Below the pieces are notes generated by a model. It did not search any database. It saw only the letters and a list, made by a program, of their open reading frames with translations, and was not told the origin of the DNA. From Botryobacter ruber (lineage in GTDB: Bacteria; Bacteroidota; Bacteroidia; Cytophagales; Hymenobacteraceae), in assembly GCF_003347595.2 (NCBI RefSeq), contig NZ_QCZK02000024.1:124001-188000 (forward strand): DNA of 64,000 nucleotides, given 5' to 3'. A program made the position numbers and the translations under genes. Positions within the stretch are counted from its first letter, which is position 1, and each line of letters begins with the position of its first letter. Below, piece after piece: positions 9,008-18,900 of the stretch.

Positions 9008-9739
9008 TTATTTCCGGCGACCGTAATAAAGGTTTAAATACACCGATGTAAAGGTGTTGGAATTCCTGGCTTCCGGTATAATGATGGGTTTCTTAAAAAA
9101 CTGCTCGACTAAAAACCCGACCTCGATGCCGGTAATACTTTCGTGGTAGCGGCCGTACTCAAAGCTTAGCCCCGCTTTAAAGTGCACGCCCATATTTACA
9201 TTTGTCTCGTTCAGGCCTGTAAACACGCCACTGCTGCCATAAATATTTTCCAGGAGCAGCGTATTCGGGTCGTAGCGCACAGTCCGGATATCGTCGAAGC
9301 CCTGGTTACCGACAGAATAACGCACGTAGTAAGGCACCATCAGGCCAAAAGATGGCCCGGCTGCACCAACTGCGTTTACCTGCACCCCTGATTCGGCCGC
9401 TTTTTTAAACAGCACGTATTCACCACCATACTGCGGGCGCACGACAAACATGTAATTCTGCTTGCCCCGGACAAACGTTTCGCCGCTTCTTACACTGTAT
9501 ATCTGCCGCTCCTTCGGGTGTTTTACTTCCACCAGCTCCACTGCCCAGAACTGGTACAGCCGGTCGCGCTTATAATAAGAGGAGCGCAAAAACACACCGC
9601 CAATCAACCCCGCGTTCGAGTTAAAGTTAATTCCGTAACTCAGCTCGTTATCAAAGCTCTCGTCGGAGCGCGTCTGTGCTGTTGCCGGTACAGTGGCACA
9701 CAAGGCCATGACTAAAACAAATATGAGGTATCTTACCAC
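9008..9739 (-). CDS. predicted outer-membrane beta-barrel protein, function unknown
   Basis: This 243-residue protein has a clear signal peptide (about 1-21, ending ATAQ). Alternating polar and hydrophobic strands run to the C-terminus, with aromatic-rich ends (FWAVELVEV, YMFVVRPQYGGEYV, FTSVYLNLYYGRRK) consistent with a small barrel. It contains no recognisable catalytic motif. The gene stands alone, 119 bases upstream of lipA on the same strand and divergent from osmC. I do not recognise a named family. Confidence 0.72.
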   Translation of the reverse strand: MVRYLIFVLVMALCATVPATAQTRSDESFDNELSYGINFNSNAGLIGGVFLRSSYYKRDRLYQFWAVELVEVKHPKERQIYSVRSGETFVRGKQNYMFVVRPQYGGEYVLFKKAAESGVQVNAVGAAGPSFGLMVPYYVRYSVGNQGFDDIRTVRYDPNTLLLENIYGSSGVFTGLNETNVNMGVHFKAGLSFEYGRYHESITGIEVGFLVEQFFKKPIIIPEARNSNTFTSVYLNLYYGRRK

Positions 9740-9808
9740 CTTCTTTAATTTATTATTCTCCTAAATCTATCTAAATTTACGGTGTTATCCAACTATAGTT
9801 AGACAAGC

Positions 9809-10213
9809 ATGGCAACCATCCACAATATTTATCAGGGGCAATTACGAACCTCCGCACAACACCTGGCTTCCGGCAACATTGTTATTACCGATGCCCCCGT
9901 AGACAATCAAGGAAAAGGAGAGGCATTTTCGCCTACCGACCTTGTTTGCGCTGCACTGGGCAGCTGCATGATGACGATCATGGGCATTGTAGCCAACCGC
10001 AACAACATAAACATTGAGGGGATGAAAATTGATATCACGAAGATTATGTCTGCCGAGCCACGACGAATCGGCGAGATCGTGCTTCATTTTAAAATGCCCG
10101 CCACCGGCTTCTCCGATAAAGAGAAAGCTATGTTAGAGAATGCTGCCCGCACCTGCCCGGTTGCATTAAGCCTGCACCCGGATGTGAAGCAGACCATTAT
10201 GTTCGAGTATTAG
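9809..10213 (+). CDS. OsmC/Ohr family peroxiredoxin-like protein
   Basis: This 134-residue protein has the OsmC fold signatures FSPTDLVCAALGSC (C47 and C53) and ARTCPVALSLHPDVK (C116). In the family, C53 and C116 are the redox pair that reduces organic hydroperoxides with a dithiol partner. The length fits the short YhfA/OsmC-like subgroup. A convergent YtxJ-like thiol protein follows across a shared terminator, a plausible but unproven thiol-stress association. Confidence 0.9.
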   Translation: MATIHNIYQGQLRTSAQHLASGNIVITDAPVDNQGKGEAFSPTDLVCAALGSCMMTIMGIVANRNNINIEGMKIDITKIMSAEPRRIGEIVLHFKMPATGFSDKEKAMLENAARTCPVALSLHPDVKQTIMFEY

Positions 10214-10223
10214 CCCTAAAAAA

Positions 10224-10271
10224 TAACGGCGCAGCTACCTTATTTGTATAGCTGCGCCGTTACTTTTTTTT
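10224..10271. terminator. bidirectional terminator between osmC-like gene and ytxJ-like gene
   Basis: A perfect 14-bp stem TAACGGCGCAGCTA / TAGCTGCGCCGTTA (10224-10237, 10249-10262) with an 11-base loop and T run to the right and A run to the left. The convergent genes share it, and it overlaps the last codons of the minus-strand gene by 2 bases. Confidence 0.9.
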
Positions 10272-10611
10272 ACGCTGTTACTTTTTTCTTCAGGGCATCT
10301 ACATTAATGCCTAAATGAGAGGCGTTGTAGGTACAAACCCCGTCTTCTACCAAAAGCACCTGCGGCGACTCGTGCCGTACCTGGAGCACCTCTGCCACCT
10401 CGTTTGAAACAGGCCTGTAGCGCAACAGGTCCAGGAAATAGGTTTTTACATGCTCTATGCCGGCACTGCCCCACTGCCGCTCGAACCTGCTTTTTGCTGT
10501 TGCACTGATAGAACAGCTCGTGCTGTGCTTAAAAATAACCACTGGTGTGCTTTTCGACTCTTCTATTACCTGGTCTAACTGCTCTGCACTGGTAAGTGGA
10601 TGCCAATTCAT
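10270..10611 (-). CDS. ytxJ: YtxJ-like bacillithiol-system redox protein
   Basis: This 113-residue protein has the YtxJ/DUF2847 thioredoxin-like fold: a single active cysteine in FKHSTSCSIS (C33) and the conserved proline region RHESPQVLLVEDG. The family is proposed to be a monothiol bacilliredoxin-like protein that removes bacillithiol from proteins. Its presence suggests that the organism makes bacillithiol, as many Bacteroidota of this group do. The biosynthesis genes (bshABC) are not in the window. Confidence 0.85.
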   Translation of the reverse strand: MNWHPLTSAEQLDQVIEESKSTPVVIFKHSTSCSISATAKSRFERQWGSAGIEHVKTYFLDLLRYRPVSNEVAEVLQVRHESPQVLLVEDGVCTYNASHLGINVDALKKKVTA

Positions 10612-10622
10612 ATGCTACCTTT

Positions 10623-10979
10623 TTAATGTCTATTTTTATTTTTAGTTTTTGCAAACTTACGCTTATTTCGCTTAGTACGTAAAACCGCGCCACTACGTCC
10701 TGTTTCTTTGTAGTAGTTACGATCGCCGTTTACTTTTACCCGCTTGCGGGCAGCCTCTCCTTTTTTGAAATTACGGTTCTTCAGATCCAGGTGTGTCTGG
10801 TCGTAAGCCGACTCTACCTCCCTGGCCTCCAGCAATGCATACTTCAGGTCCTGCTTATGATAGGCCTCGGACCCGAACTCGGTCTGCGCCATGGCCGGCA
10901 CCCCTCCTAAGAGCAACAGCATAAACAAACTACCCCGTACCAGCACCGTACGGCGACCTGAAGCGTCATTACATTTCAT
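10623..10979 (-). CDS. small basic secreted protein, unknown function
   Basis: A 118-residue product with a positively charged N-terminus, a hydrophobic stretch LFMLLLLGGVPAMAQ as signal peptide (cleavage about residue 31), and a strongly basic, lysine/arginine-rich mature part ending TKRNKRKFAKTKNKNRH. No family is recognised. It lies 11 bases upstream of the ytxJ-like gene on the same strand and may be co-transcribed with it. The high pI suggests binding to an acidic polymer or surface, which is inference only. Confidence 0.6.
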   Translation of the reverse strand: MKCNDASGRRTVLVRGSLFMLLLLGGVPAMAQTEFGSEAYHKQDLKYALLEAREVESAYDQTHLDLKNRNFKKGEAARKRVKVNGDRNYYKETGRSGAVLRTKRNKRKFAKTKNKNRH

Positions 10980-11026
10980 AACAAATACTTGTTAAAGTGA
11001 AATGTAATTTAGGCAGTCAATTCAGA

Positions 11027-11266
11027 TTATAAAAGTCCGAAGAACTTTTTTTTCTTTACCAAGCCTTTTTTGTTTGTCGGCACCTTGGTGGCCTCAAAAC
11101 TGGCACCGTTCGGACCGATAACCTGCGATGTACTTTTGCTCCTCTTTGGGCATAACAGGCCTTTGCGCTGGCAGCCGCCACTGGCCAGTAAACTAAAGCA
11201 GAGGAGAACGAGAAAGAAGTGTTTGCGTTGCAGCATCATATAATGGTTTACAGCTTGTAACATCAA
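11027..11266 (-). CDS. small lipoprotein, unknown function
   Basis: A 79-codon frame at most. The likely start is the internal ATG giving MLQRKHFFLVLLCFSLLASGGC, whose LLASGGC is a lipobox. The mature peptide is short, has a second cysteine and ends in a basic stretch VKKKKFFGLL. The upstream end overlaps the stop of the E1 gene by 4 bases if the first ATG is used, so it could be translated as the tail of that operon. No family is recognised. Confidence 0.55.
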   Translation of the reverse strand: MMLQAVNHYMMLQRKHFFLVLLCFSLLASGGCQRKGLLCPKRSKSTSQVIGPNGASFEATKVPTNKKGLVKKKKFFGLL

Positions 11267-13242
11267 AAGTTTAAAATCGCCTCCACTTTCTCGCGCAGGC
11301 GGGCTTTTGGCAGGAACTCCTGCTCCAGGGGCGGCGAGAACGGCACAGCGGTATCGAGGCTGGCTACCCGCACCACCGGTCCATCCAGCAGCTCGAAGCA
11401 GTTTTCTGCAATCCAGGCAGCTATCTCCCCTCCTATTCCGCCGGTAAGGGTATCTTCGTGCAGAATAACTACCCGGCCTGTCCGGGCGACGCTTTCTTTT
11501 ACGGCATCTTTGTCCCAGGGCAGCAGCGAGCGCAGGTCCAGGATATCGAAGCTCGCCTCCGGCATATCCTGTTGCAGCTGCTTTGCCCAGTGCACGCCCA
11601 TGCCATAGGTAATAATGGAAACATCGGCCCCTATGGCCACCACATTGGCTTTCCCGATGGGCAGCGTGTAGTAGTCGTCAGGAATTTCCTGGGTGATGGA
11701 GCGGTAGAGCAGCTTGTGCTCGAAATACATCACCGGGTTGGGGTCTTCGAGGGCCGCGTTCAGCAGGCCTTTGGCATCGTAGGGCGAGGAAGGATAAACC
11801 ACCTTGAGCCCGGGCGTATGAAAGAACCAGGCCTCGTTGCTCTGCGAGTGGAAGGGTCCGGCAGCAGTTCCGGCACCCGTCGGCATGCGCACCACCACAT
11901 CGGCGTGCTGCCCCCAGCGGTAGTGGCTCTTGGCCAGGTTGTTGATGATCTGGCTAAAACCGCTGCTTACAAAATCGGCGAACTGCATTTCGACCATGCT
12001 CTTTTTGCCGCGTACCGACATGCCCAGGCCAATGCCCAGGATAGCCGATTCGCACAGCGGCGTGTTGCGCACCCGCTCTTTGCCAAACTTCTCCACAAAG
12101 CCCTCGGTTACTTTAAACACGCCGCCATATTCGGCAATATCCTGCCCCATCAGCACCAGTTCCTGGTAACGCTCCATGCTCTGGCGCAAGGCATCTGAAA
12201 TGGCATCTACAAAACGGCGTTCTGATTTTGCGCCTGTTTCCGGTAAAATTACCCGCTTTTCAAAAGGCTGGTACATGTCGGCCAGTTCCTCCTGCGGGTT
12301 GGCAACGGGCATGGGTGTGGCATTAGCGGTTTCCAGCGCCTGCTCAATTTCCAGGCTGATTTCTTCGCGGATGGCGGCCAGCGATTTCTGCGTGAGCACC
12401 ATCTCGTCGAGCAGGTATTTCTCGAAATTCTCTACCGGGTCTTTTTTCGACCATTTTTCGAACAGCTCCTGCGGCACATACCTGGTACCTGAAGCTTCTT
12501 CGTGGCCGCGCATCCGGAATGTGATGGCCTCGATGAGCATAGGCCGCGGGTTCTTCCGGATACTGGAAGCTGTCTGCCGGATGGTGTCGTACACCTCTAA
12601 TATATTGTTGCCGTCTATCTGCAGGGCATCGATGCCATAGGCCGGGCCTTTGTCGATAAAATGCTGAAACTTGAATTGCTCGCTGTTGGGTGTGGACAAG
12701 CCGTAGCCGTTGTTCTCGACCAGGAAAATTACCGGCAGCCCCCACACCGCCGCTACATTCAGCGCCTCATGAAAATCACCTTCCGAAGCGCCACCGTCGC
12801 CACTAAATACCAGCGTCACTTTCTCCTTCTGCTCCAGCAGGTCGGCCAGGGCAATGCCATCGGCTACGGCCAGTTGCGGCCCCAGGTGCGAAATCATGCC
12901 TACGATGTGATGTTCTTTGGAACCGAAATGAAACGAGCGGTCGCGGCCTTTGGTGAAGCCGGTTTTCTTTCCCTGGAACTGGGCAAACAGCCTGTCGAGC
13001 GGCACCTGGCGGCTGGTGAACACGCCCAGGTTGCGGTGCAGCGGCAGAATATACTCGTCCGGTTCCAGCGCCATGGCAGCACCTACCGAGATGGCTTCCT
13101 GCCCGATGCCCGAAAACCATTTGCTAATCCGCCCCTGCCGCAATAGCACGAGCATTCGCTCCTCTATCATGCGGGGTTTTAAGATTGCTCTGAATAAGGC
13201 CAGCAGTTCGTCGTCGGTATATTCTTTCCGGTTATAGTTCAT
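11263..13242 (-). CDS. fused alpha/beta E1 of a 2-oxoacid dehydrogenase (branched-chain or pyruvate type)
   Basis: This 659-residue thiamine-diphosphate enzyme carries the alpha subunit (about 1-320) and beta subunit (about 335-659) in one chain. The alpha part has the TPP motif GDGGASEGDFHEALN...LVENN and the phosphorylation-loop-like RMRGHEEASGTRYVP. The beta part has MGQDIAEYGGVFKVT, ESAILGIGLGMS and the transketolase C-domain ILDLRSLLPWDKDAVKESV. It decarboxylates a 2-oxoacid and passes the acyl group to a lipoylated E2. E2 and E3 genes are not adjacent. The substrate (branched-chain oxoacids versus pyruvate) cannot be fixed by eye. LipA, encoded 2.4 kb away, supplies the E2 cofactor. Confidence 0.93.
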   Translation of the reverse strand: MNYNRKEYTDDELLALFRAILKPRMIEERMLVLLRQGRISKWFSGIGQEAISVGAAMALEPDEYILPLHRNLGVFTSRQVPLDRLFAQFQGKKTGFTKGRDRSFHFGSKEHHIVGMISHLGPQLAVADGIALADLLEQKEKVTLVFSGDGGASEGDFHEALNVAAVWGLPVIFLVENNGYGLSTPNSEQFKFQHFIDKGPAYGIDALQIDGNNILEVYDTIRQTASSIRKNPRPMLIEAITFRMRGHEEASGTRYVPQELFEKWSKKDPVENFEKYLLDEMVLTQKSLAAIREEISLEIEQALETANATPMPVANPQEELADMYQPFEKRVILPETGAKSERRFVDAISDALRQSMERYQELVLMGQDIAEYGGVFKVTEGFVEKFGKERVRNTPLCESAILGIGLGMSVRGKKSMVEMQFADFVSSGFSQIINNLAKSHYRWGQHADVVVRMPTGAGTAAGPFHSQSNEAWFFHTPGLKVVYPSSPYDAKGLLNAALEDPNPVMYFEHKLLYRSITQEIPDDYYTLPIGKANVVAIGADVSIITYGMGVHWAKQLQQDMPEASFDILDLRSLLPWDKDAVKESVARTGRVVILHEDTLTGGIGGEIAAWIAENCFELLDGPVVRVASLDTAVPFSPPLEQEFLPKARLREKVEAILNF

Positions 13243-13582
13243 GGGTGCAGCTACAATAACAATACTTGAGCAGGTAAAATTAACTGATTTTTTTTATCCT
13301 GTCGCGGTGCTTTTGTTATTCGTTGGGCTGAATGGCTAAATTGTTACTTTGCCTGGCAGCAGTGGCTGTGGTGACAGCTGCAGCAGTTTTCTGCACCTGC
13401 CACCATTCCCTCTCCTGTTCCTGTAAAATCCATATCTTTGTTTATTATTGAAGTAATTATGATATTCCGCCTTTACCCATACCAGAACCCGCCGGAACAG
13501 CGTTTGGCTTTAGCCTTTGTTACAGTTGGTTCGTATGCTAAAGGCACAGTCAATAAAAAAGAAATTTTAGGTTGATCTCCGG
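13243..13582. other. intergenic region between divergent E1 and M16 genes
   Basis: It contains the paired, inverted dispersed motifs (13355-13421), and a TATCTTTG sequence at 13433-13440 that could be a -7 box for the M16 gene, though no -33 TTTG is at the usual distance. No gene is seen. Confidence 0.5.
13355..13421. repeat. dispersed 30-bp motif, copies 4 and 5, head-to-head pair
   Basis: A minus-strand copy (13355-13386, GTGGCTGTGGTGACAGCTG core) is followed after about four T residues by a plus-strand copy (13389-13421, CTGCACCTGCCACCATT then CCCTCTCCTG). Together they form an imperfect palindrome able to fold as a hairpin. Confidence 0.75.
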
Positions 13583-14851
13583 ATGATAACATTTAAAGAA
13601 TTTACCCTCGACAACGGACTACAGGTAATTGTGCACGAAGACCACAGCACCCCGATGGCCGTCCTGAACGTGCTCTACAACGTAGGTTCGCGCGACGAAG
13701 ACGAAAACCACACCGGCTTTGCACACCTGTTCGAGCACCTGATGTTCAGCGGCTCCAAAAACATTCCGGTGTACGATGAGCCGCTGCAGCGCGTAGGCGG
13801 CGAGAACAATGCCTTTACCAGCCCCGACATTACGAACTATTACCTCTCGGTGCCGGCCCAGAACATCGAAACCGGTTTCTGGCTGGAGTCGGACCGGATG
13901 CTGGAACTGGCCTTCAGTGAGCATGGGCTGGAAGTGCAGCGCAAGGTGGTGGTAGAGGAATTCAAGCAGAATTACCTGAACCAGCCCTACGGCGATGTGT
14001 GGCTGAAACTGCGCCCGCTGGTGTACAAGGAGCACCCCTACCGCTGGGCCACCATCGGCAAAGAGATTGCGCACATCGAGGACGCCGTGATGGACGACGT
14101 GAAGTCGTTTTTCAAAAAACACTATTCGCCTTCCAACGCCATCCTGGTAGTGGCGGGCAACATCACGTTTGAGCACGCCAGAGAGCTGGCTGAAAAATGG
14201 TTTGGCCCTATTCCCGCCGGCACCAAATACGAGCGGCAGCTGCCTGCAGAACCGCAGCAGGCCAGTCCGCGTGTGCTCGAAACCAGCGCTGACGTACCGC
14301 TAAGCGCCATTTACAAAGCCTACCACATGCCCGGCCGCTCACACAAAGACTACCATGCCATCGACCTGATCAGCGACATCCTGGGCAACGGCAAATCGTC
14401 GAGGCTCTACAACAGGCTGGTGAAAGAACAGAAACTCTTCAACACGATCTCCGCGTCGGTTTCCGGCTCCATTGAACCCGGCATGCTGCTGATCCAGGGC
14501 AAGCTGAACGAAGGTGTAGCGCTGGAAGACGCCAATGCAGCCATCGAGGCCGTTACAGCCGAGCTGACGGAGTACATGGTGGAGGAGCACGAACTGAACA
14601 AGGTAAAAAACCAGGCCGAAACCGTGATCGTGTTTTCTGAAATAGAACTGCTGAACCGCGCCATGAACCTGGCTTACAGCAAACTGCTGGGCGACGCCAA
14701 CTTTATTAACCTGGAAGGGCAAAAAGTGCAGGCCGTTACGCCGCAGGACATCCTGCGATGCGCCAAGCAAGTACTGGACCCGAACAACTGCTCCACCTTG
14801 CTTTATAAAGCAGAGAAAAAGCCTGTAAAAGAAGTGGAGGGGGTAGCATAG
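13583..14851 (+). CDS. M16 family zinc metallopeptidase
   Basis: This 422-residue insulinase/processing-peptidase-like protein carries the inverted zinc motif HLFEH (H48, E51, H52) and the downstream glutamate region QRKVVVEEFKQNY (about 118-130). It has no obvious signal peptide. Bacterial M16 proteins often occur as pairs of an active and an inactive partner, but the second M16 gene is not adjacent here, so it may act alone or with a distant partner. The gene is monocistronic: a stem-loop (14907-14962) and a 1.1 kb gap follow. Confidence 0.92.
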   Translation: MITFKEFTLDNGLQVIVHEDHSTPMAVLNVLYNVGSRDEDENHTGFAHLFEHLMFSGSKNIPVYDEPLQRVGGENNAFTSPDITNYYLSVPAQNIETGFWLESDRMLELAFSEHGLEVQRKVVVEEFKQNYLNQPYGDVWLKLRPLVYKEHPYRWATIGKEIAHIEDAVMDDVKSFFKKHYSPSNAILVVAGNITFEHARELAEKWFGPIPAGTKYERQLPAEPQQASPRVLETSADVPLSAIYKAYHMPGRSHKDYHAIDLISDILGNGKSSRLYNRLVKEQKLFNTISASVSGSIEPGMLLIQGKLNEGVALEDANAAIEAVTAELTEYMVEEHELNKVKNQAETVIVFSEIELLNRAMNLAYSKLLGDANFINLEGQKVQAVTPQDILRCAKQVLDPNNCSTLLYKAEKKPVKEVEGVA

Positions 14852-15995
14852 GTTTTTTTCTCCTGCACATGCATCATCCCGGATTTTAGTTGACACGGGA
14901 TAATAAATACAGAACCTCCAGTTTTAGTGGTAGTGGTATCACCAAAACAGGAGGTTCTGTATGTCTGGACAAAATAGTAAGGCAGGGGGCAGGCAGCAGT
15001 GTTTTCCTATGGTCCGTTTTCCCTCTTCGTCCCGCTTCTTTCCAGGGTTCCTTCCTCCCCAACCCCGGCCAATCAGTCTTACTTTACCTGGCAATGGGCA
15101 TAACTCCTACAGCTCAAATAAAAGAGGGCGCCCCGGGAGGTATTTTTTTTCAGCGTATAAGCAAATGAGTAAATATAACTATATCCTGTTATTAACGACT
15201 TCACCGCTCTACCCCATCTACTTAACCTGTTCTTAACAAAAATTTAAAAATCACATTAAAATTAACTAACATTTGTTTTGCAACTACAAAAATTATGTTG
15301 ATATTTCGATTCGTTTCAGCGCATCACAGACAAGGGATTGAGAAGCATTCCTATTTGTCTTTTTTTAGCGGCAGATGCACAAACGATTGCACAACATTTG
15401 CGTCGCAACTTTGATTAACGGGTTACATGTGCTATATTTTTTTTTGTTTCCCTTATGCTGCATATCTCGTTTAGATATAAATTTTAGATTTAAGTATAAA
15501 AATATTTATTATTTGTATGAGTTACACGTTTTACACACTTCTAAAAAGCTTTGAATCATGTATCTACAGTCAAACTTTAACCCAAAACCTCCTCATTCAT
15601 CGCCTCCACCTGATGTAACATAAGGTGTGCATACGTTTGCAAAAGTTATCGCAAACAGGCACCGTCTACTCTTAACAATCTTCATCATCCGTCTTTTTCC
15701 TGCTAACATGCAAGGTAAAATATCTTATTCTTAACTATATTATTAACAACAAGATGCAAAGGATGGGACAACAAAAATTGTGGTGCAGCTTTGTGTACCG
15801 CACAGGAAATGCTGTGCCCTGGATCGCATACTACCACATGCACATCATTTGTAAATAAACCAAGAAAGCAACAAGCTACCAGCTATGTAACACACAAGCG
15901 CAAGTTAGCTTCCTTTATTTAAAAATAGCCCAATGGCTTTTGGTTAAACACCAGGTGCCGAATTTTAATAATGTTAAATTTTTAAACCCATTAGC
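14852..15995. other. long leader region upstream of susC, with operator-like palindromes
   Basis: A 1.14 kb gap, AT-rich after 15230. A 22-base-arm stem-loop is at 14907-14962. Operator-like elements include CAAACGATTGC (15380-15390), the palindrome TTGCGTCGCAA (15398-15408) and GTTTGC...GCAAAC (15635-15655). TACGTTTG at 15632-15639 matches the -7 consensus but lacks an obvious -33. A 92-codon frame at 14890-15168 crosses the stem-loop and is not a convincing gene. Confidence 0.5.
14907..14962 (+). terminator. stem-loop downstream of the M16 gene
   Basis: Arms ATACAGAACCTCC and GGAGGTTCTGTAT, extended inward by GTTTTAGTGGT / ACCAAAAC. The stem is strong but no T run follows on either side, so Rho-independent termination is uncertain. 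Confidence 0.6.
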
Positions 15996-18900
15996 ATGAA
16001 AAAAAGAACACACTATGCTAAGTATGTTTTTTGGTCCTTACCACTATTAGGGCTTTTACCAAACAATATACATGCTGAAAGCAAACTTAATGTGATGCTG
16101 TCGGAACCTGCAGGTACAACCATGAGCGGTTCTGAAGCCTTAGCTGATTTTCTGGCAGCCCATGAGCGGAATACCGACAGAAAGGCTGTAAAAGCAGCTG
16201 ACATCACGGTGAAGGGTAAGATAACCGATGAGAAGGGAGAAGGTTTGCCGGGTGTTACAATCCAGGTAAAAGGAACTTCTACCGGAACAGTGACAGCTGT
16301 AGATGGCAGCTTCGCGTTGTCAGCACCGGCAAACAGCACGCTGGTTGTTTCTTACGTTGGGTATGCTACACAGGAAATAAGCGTTAATAACAGATCTGTT
16401 ATTAATATAAAACTGGCAGTGGATGCAAAAGCACTGGAAGAACTGGTGGTAGTCGGTTACGGTACAATGAAAAAGAGCGATGTAGCCGGCGCTATTACCT
16501 CTGTTAAAACTGAAGAGCTAACTGCTATACCTACGACCAACGCGCTCCGTTCCTTACAGGGAAAAGTATCCGGCCTGGATATTACGCAGAGCAATGGCCA
16601 GCCTGGCGCCAACGTAAACATTGTGTTGCGTGGCAACCGCTCGCTCAAAGCAGAAAATCAGCCGCTCGTGTTAGTAGACGGTATACAATATGGTTCTTTT
16701 GTAGATATTAACCCAACCGATATCGAGTCGGTGGAGATATTGAAAGACGTTGCTTCTACAGCTATTTATGGTACCCGGGGTGCAAATGGCGTTATTATTA
16801 TTACAACTAAAAAAGGACGTGCGGGCAAAACAAACGTGACGTTCAATTCCTACATTTCCAATTATGAGCGCGGCAAATATCCCCGCATGATGAATGGCGA
16901 TGAGTATGCCCAATTAAAACGAGAAGCCTACCGCACAACCAACGGAGGTGTCTACCGCAAAGACGAAGACATCTTTCAGGTTACCGAACTGGAGTACCTG
17001 AAGGAGAAACAGTTTGAAGACTGGCAAAGCTACATTTTCCGAAACGGCTTACTGCAGAACTACGAGCTGAACATAAACGGAGGTAACGAAAAGACGCAGT
17101 TTTCGCTGTCAGGTGGCTTCCAGAAAGACCAGGGCTTACTGCTGAACGACATCTTCCAGCGAATAAACGGAAAGATTAGCGTCGACCATAAGCTGTCTGA
17201 CAGGATCAGAACAGGTGTAACCGCTATCTATACCTTTAAGGATCAGGACAAGCGCGACAACCCGCTGAACATGGCGAACAAAATTTTACCAATCGCCAAG
17301 GCATTCGACGACGAAGGCAAGATCATCCTGTTCCCGGCTCCAGGCTACAGCGCGCAGTTTAACCCGCTTGCCGACGAGCAGCCTGGCGTATTTGAGAACA
17401 GCCTGGTAGACAAGCGCCTGTTCTCTTCGGCTTACCTGGATGTAAGCCTGCACAAGGACCTGCTGTTTAAATCAACCATAGGCCTTGATATAAGGGACTA
17501 CCGGAACGGCTACTTCAGGGCTCACAACACCGTTGCCAACGTAGGACGCAACTCTTCTTCTGGGGTTACTATCAACAACACGTTTAACTATACCTGGGAA
17601 AACACCCTGAACTACAACAAAACCGTTGGCGACCACGCTATCCAGGGATTGTTAGGGAACAGTTTACTTGGGACTAACTTCGAAGAATTCAGAGCTTCCG
17701 GGCAGAACCAGGCTTCACCTATCACGACCTTCTATGACCTGAATTCCAATACTGCTTCCAAGATAATTGGAAGCGGGCTGCGCGAAACTAATATTGCTTC
17801 TTTCTTCGGAAGGGTAAATTATAAATTCAAAGACAGGTATATCCTGCAAGCCTCCCTTCGCGCTGACGGCTCCTCTGTACTGGCTGACGGAGAGAAATGG
17901 GGCTATTTCCCTTCAGTGTCTGCAGCATGGCGCCTGGTGGAAGAACCTTTTATGAAGGGCATTTCAGGACTGGATGATCTGAAACTGCGTGTGAGCTGGG
18001 GACGCTCTGGCAACGCAGCCATCGATCCGTACGCTACACTGGGCAGCCTTTCGCTCTCTGGCTATGCCTTCGGCAACACTGCTGCCTATGGTTACTGGCC
18101 GAGCATGCCGCGCAACCCGAACCTTACCTGGGAGACCACCTCTACCTGGAACGCCGGTATCGATTTTGGCATCTTCAATAACAGGATATCGGGTAACATA
18201 GATGTTTACCGTTCCCTCACAAGCAACCTGTTACTGCCTAGCTTATTGCCTACCTCTACCGGCTACTCTGAGTTGTTAGAAAACGTGGGTAAAACAGAAA
18301 ACAAGGGGGTTGAACTTACCTTAACCTCGCACAACATCGTTACGCCGGCCTTCACTTGGTCTACCAACTGGACTTACTCCCTGAACCGGGAGAAAATTGT
18401 AGCGCTTAACAACGGCGTTACCCGTAACGAAGCCAACAGCTGGTTTGTAGGTTCGCCAACACGCGTGTTCTACGACTACGAGAAAATAGGTATCTGGCAA
18501 CTGGACGAAGCGGATGCAGCTGCAGCATTTGGTGGCTTTAAACCAGGCGACATCAAAGTAGCGGACATCAACGGTAACGGCAAATTTGATGCAGACGACC
18601 GCACGACCTTCTCCAGAGTACCAAAATATTCTTTCGGTATCAACAACAGTTTCGAGTATAAAAACTTCGACCTGAGCGTGTTTGTGTACGGCCGTATCGG
18701 GCAATTTATCGACTACGAATACAACACAGCTTACAAACCGAATGCCCTGGAAAACTCAAGTGTGGTTGATTACTGGACACCGGAGAACCCTACCAATGCA
18801 TTCCCACGTCCGAACAGCTCTTACTCCACGAACAATTACCTCTTCCAGTCCACAGTAGGATATGTAGATGGCTCTTTCCTGAAAGTGAGAGATGTATCGC

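Noticed and set aside
14890..15168. 92-codon frame after the M16 peptidase
   Set aside because: It crosses the stem-loop at 14907-14962 and resembles no protein; composition changes along it.
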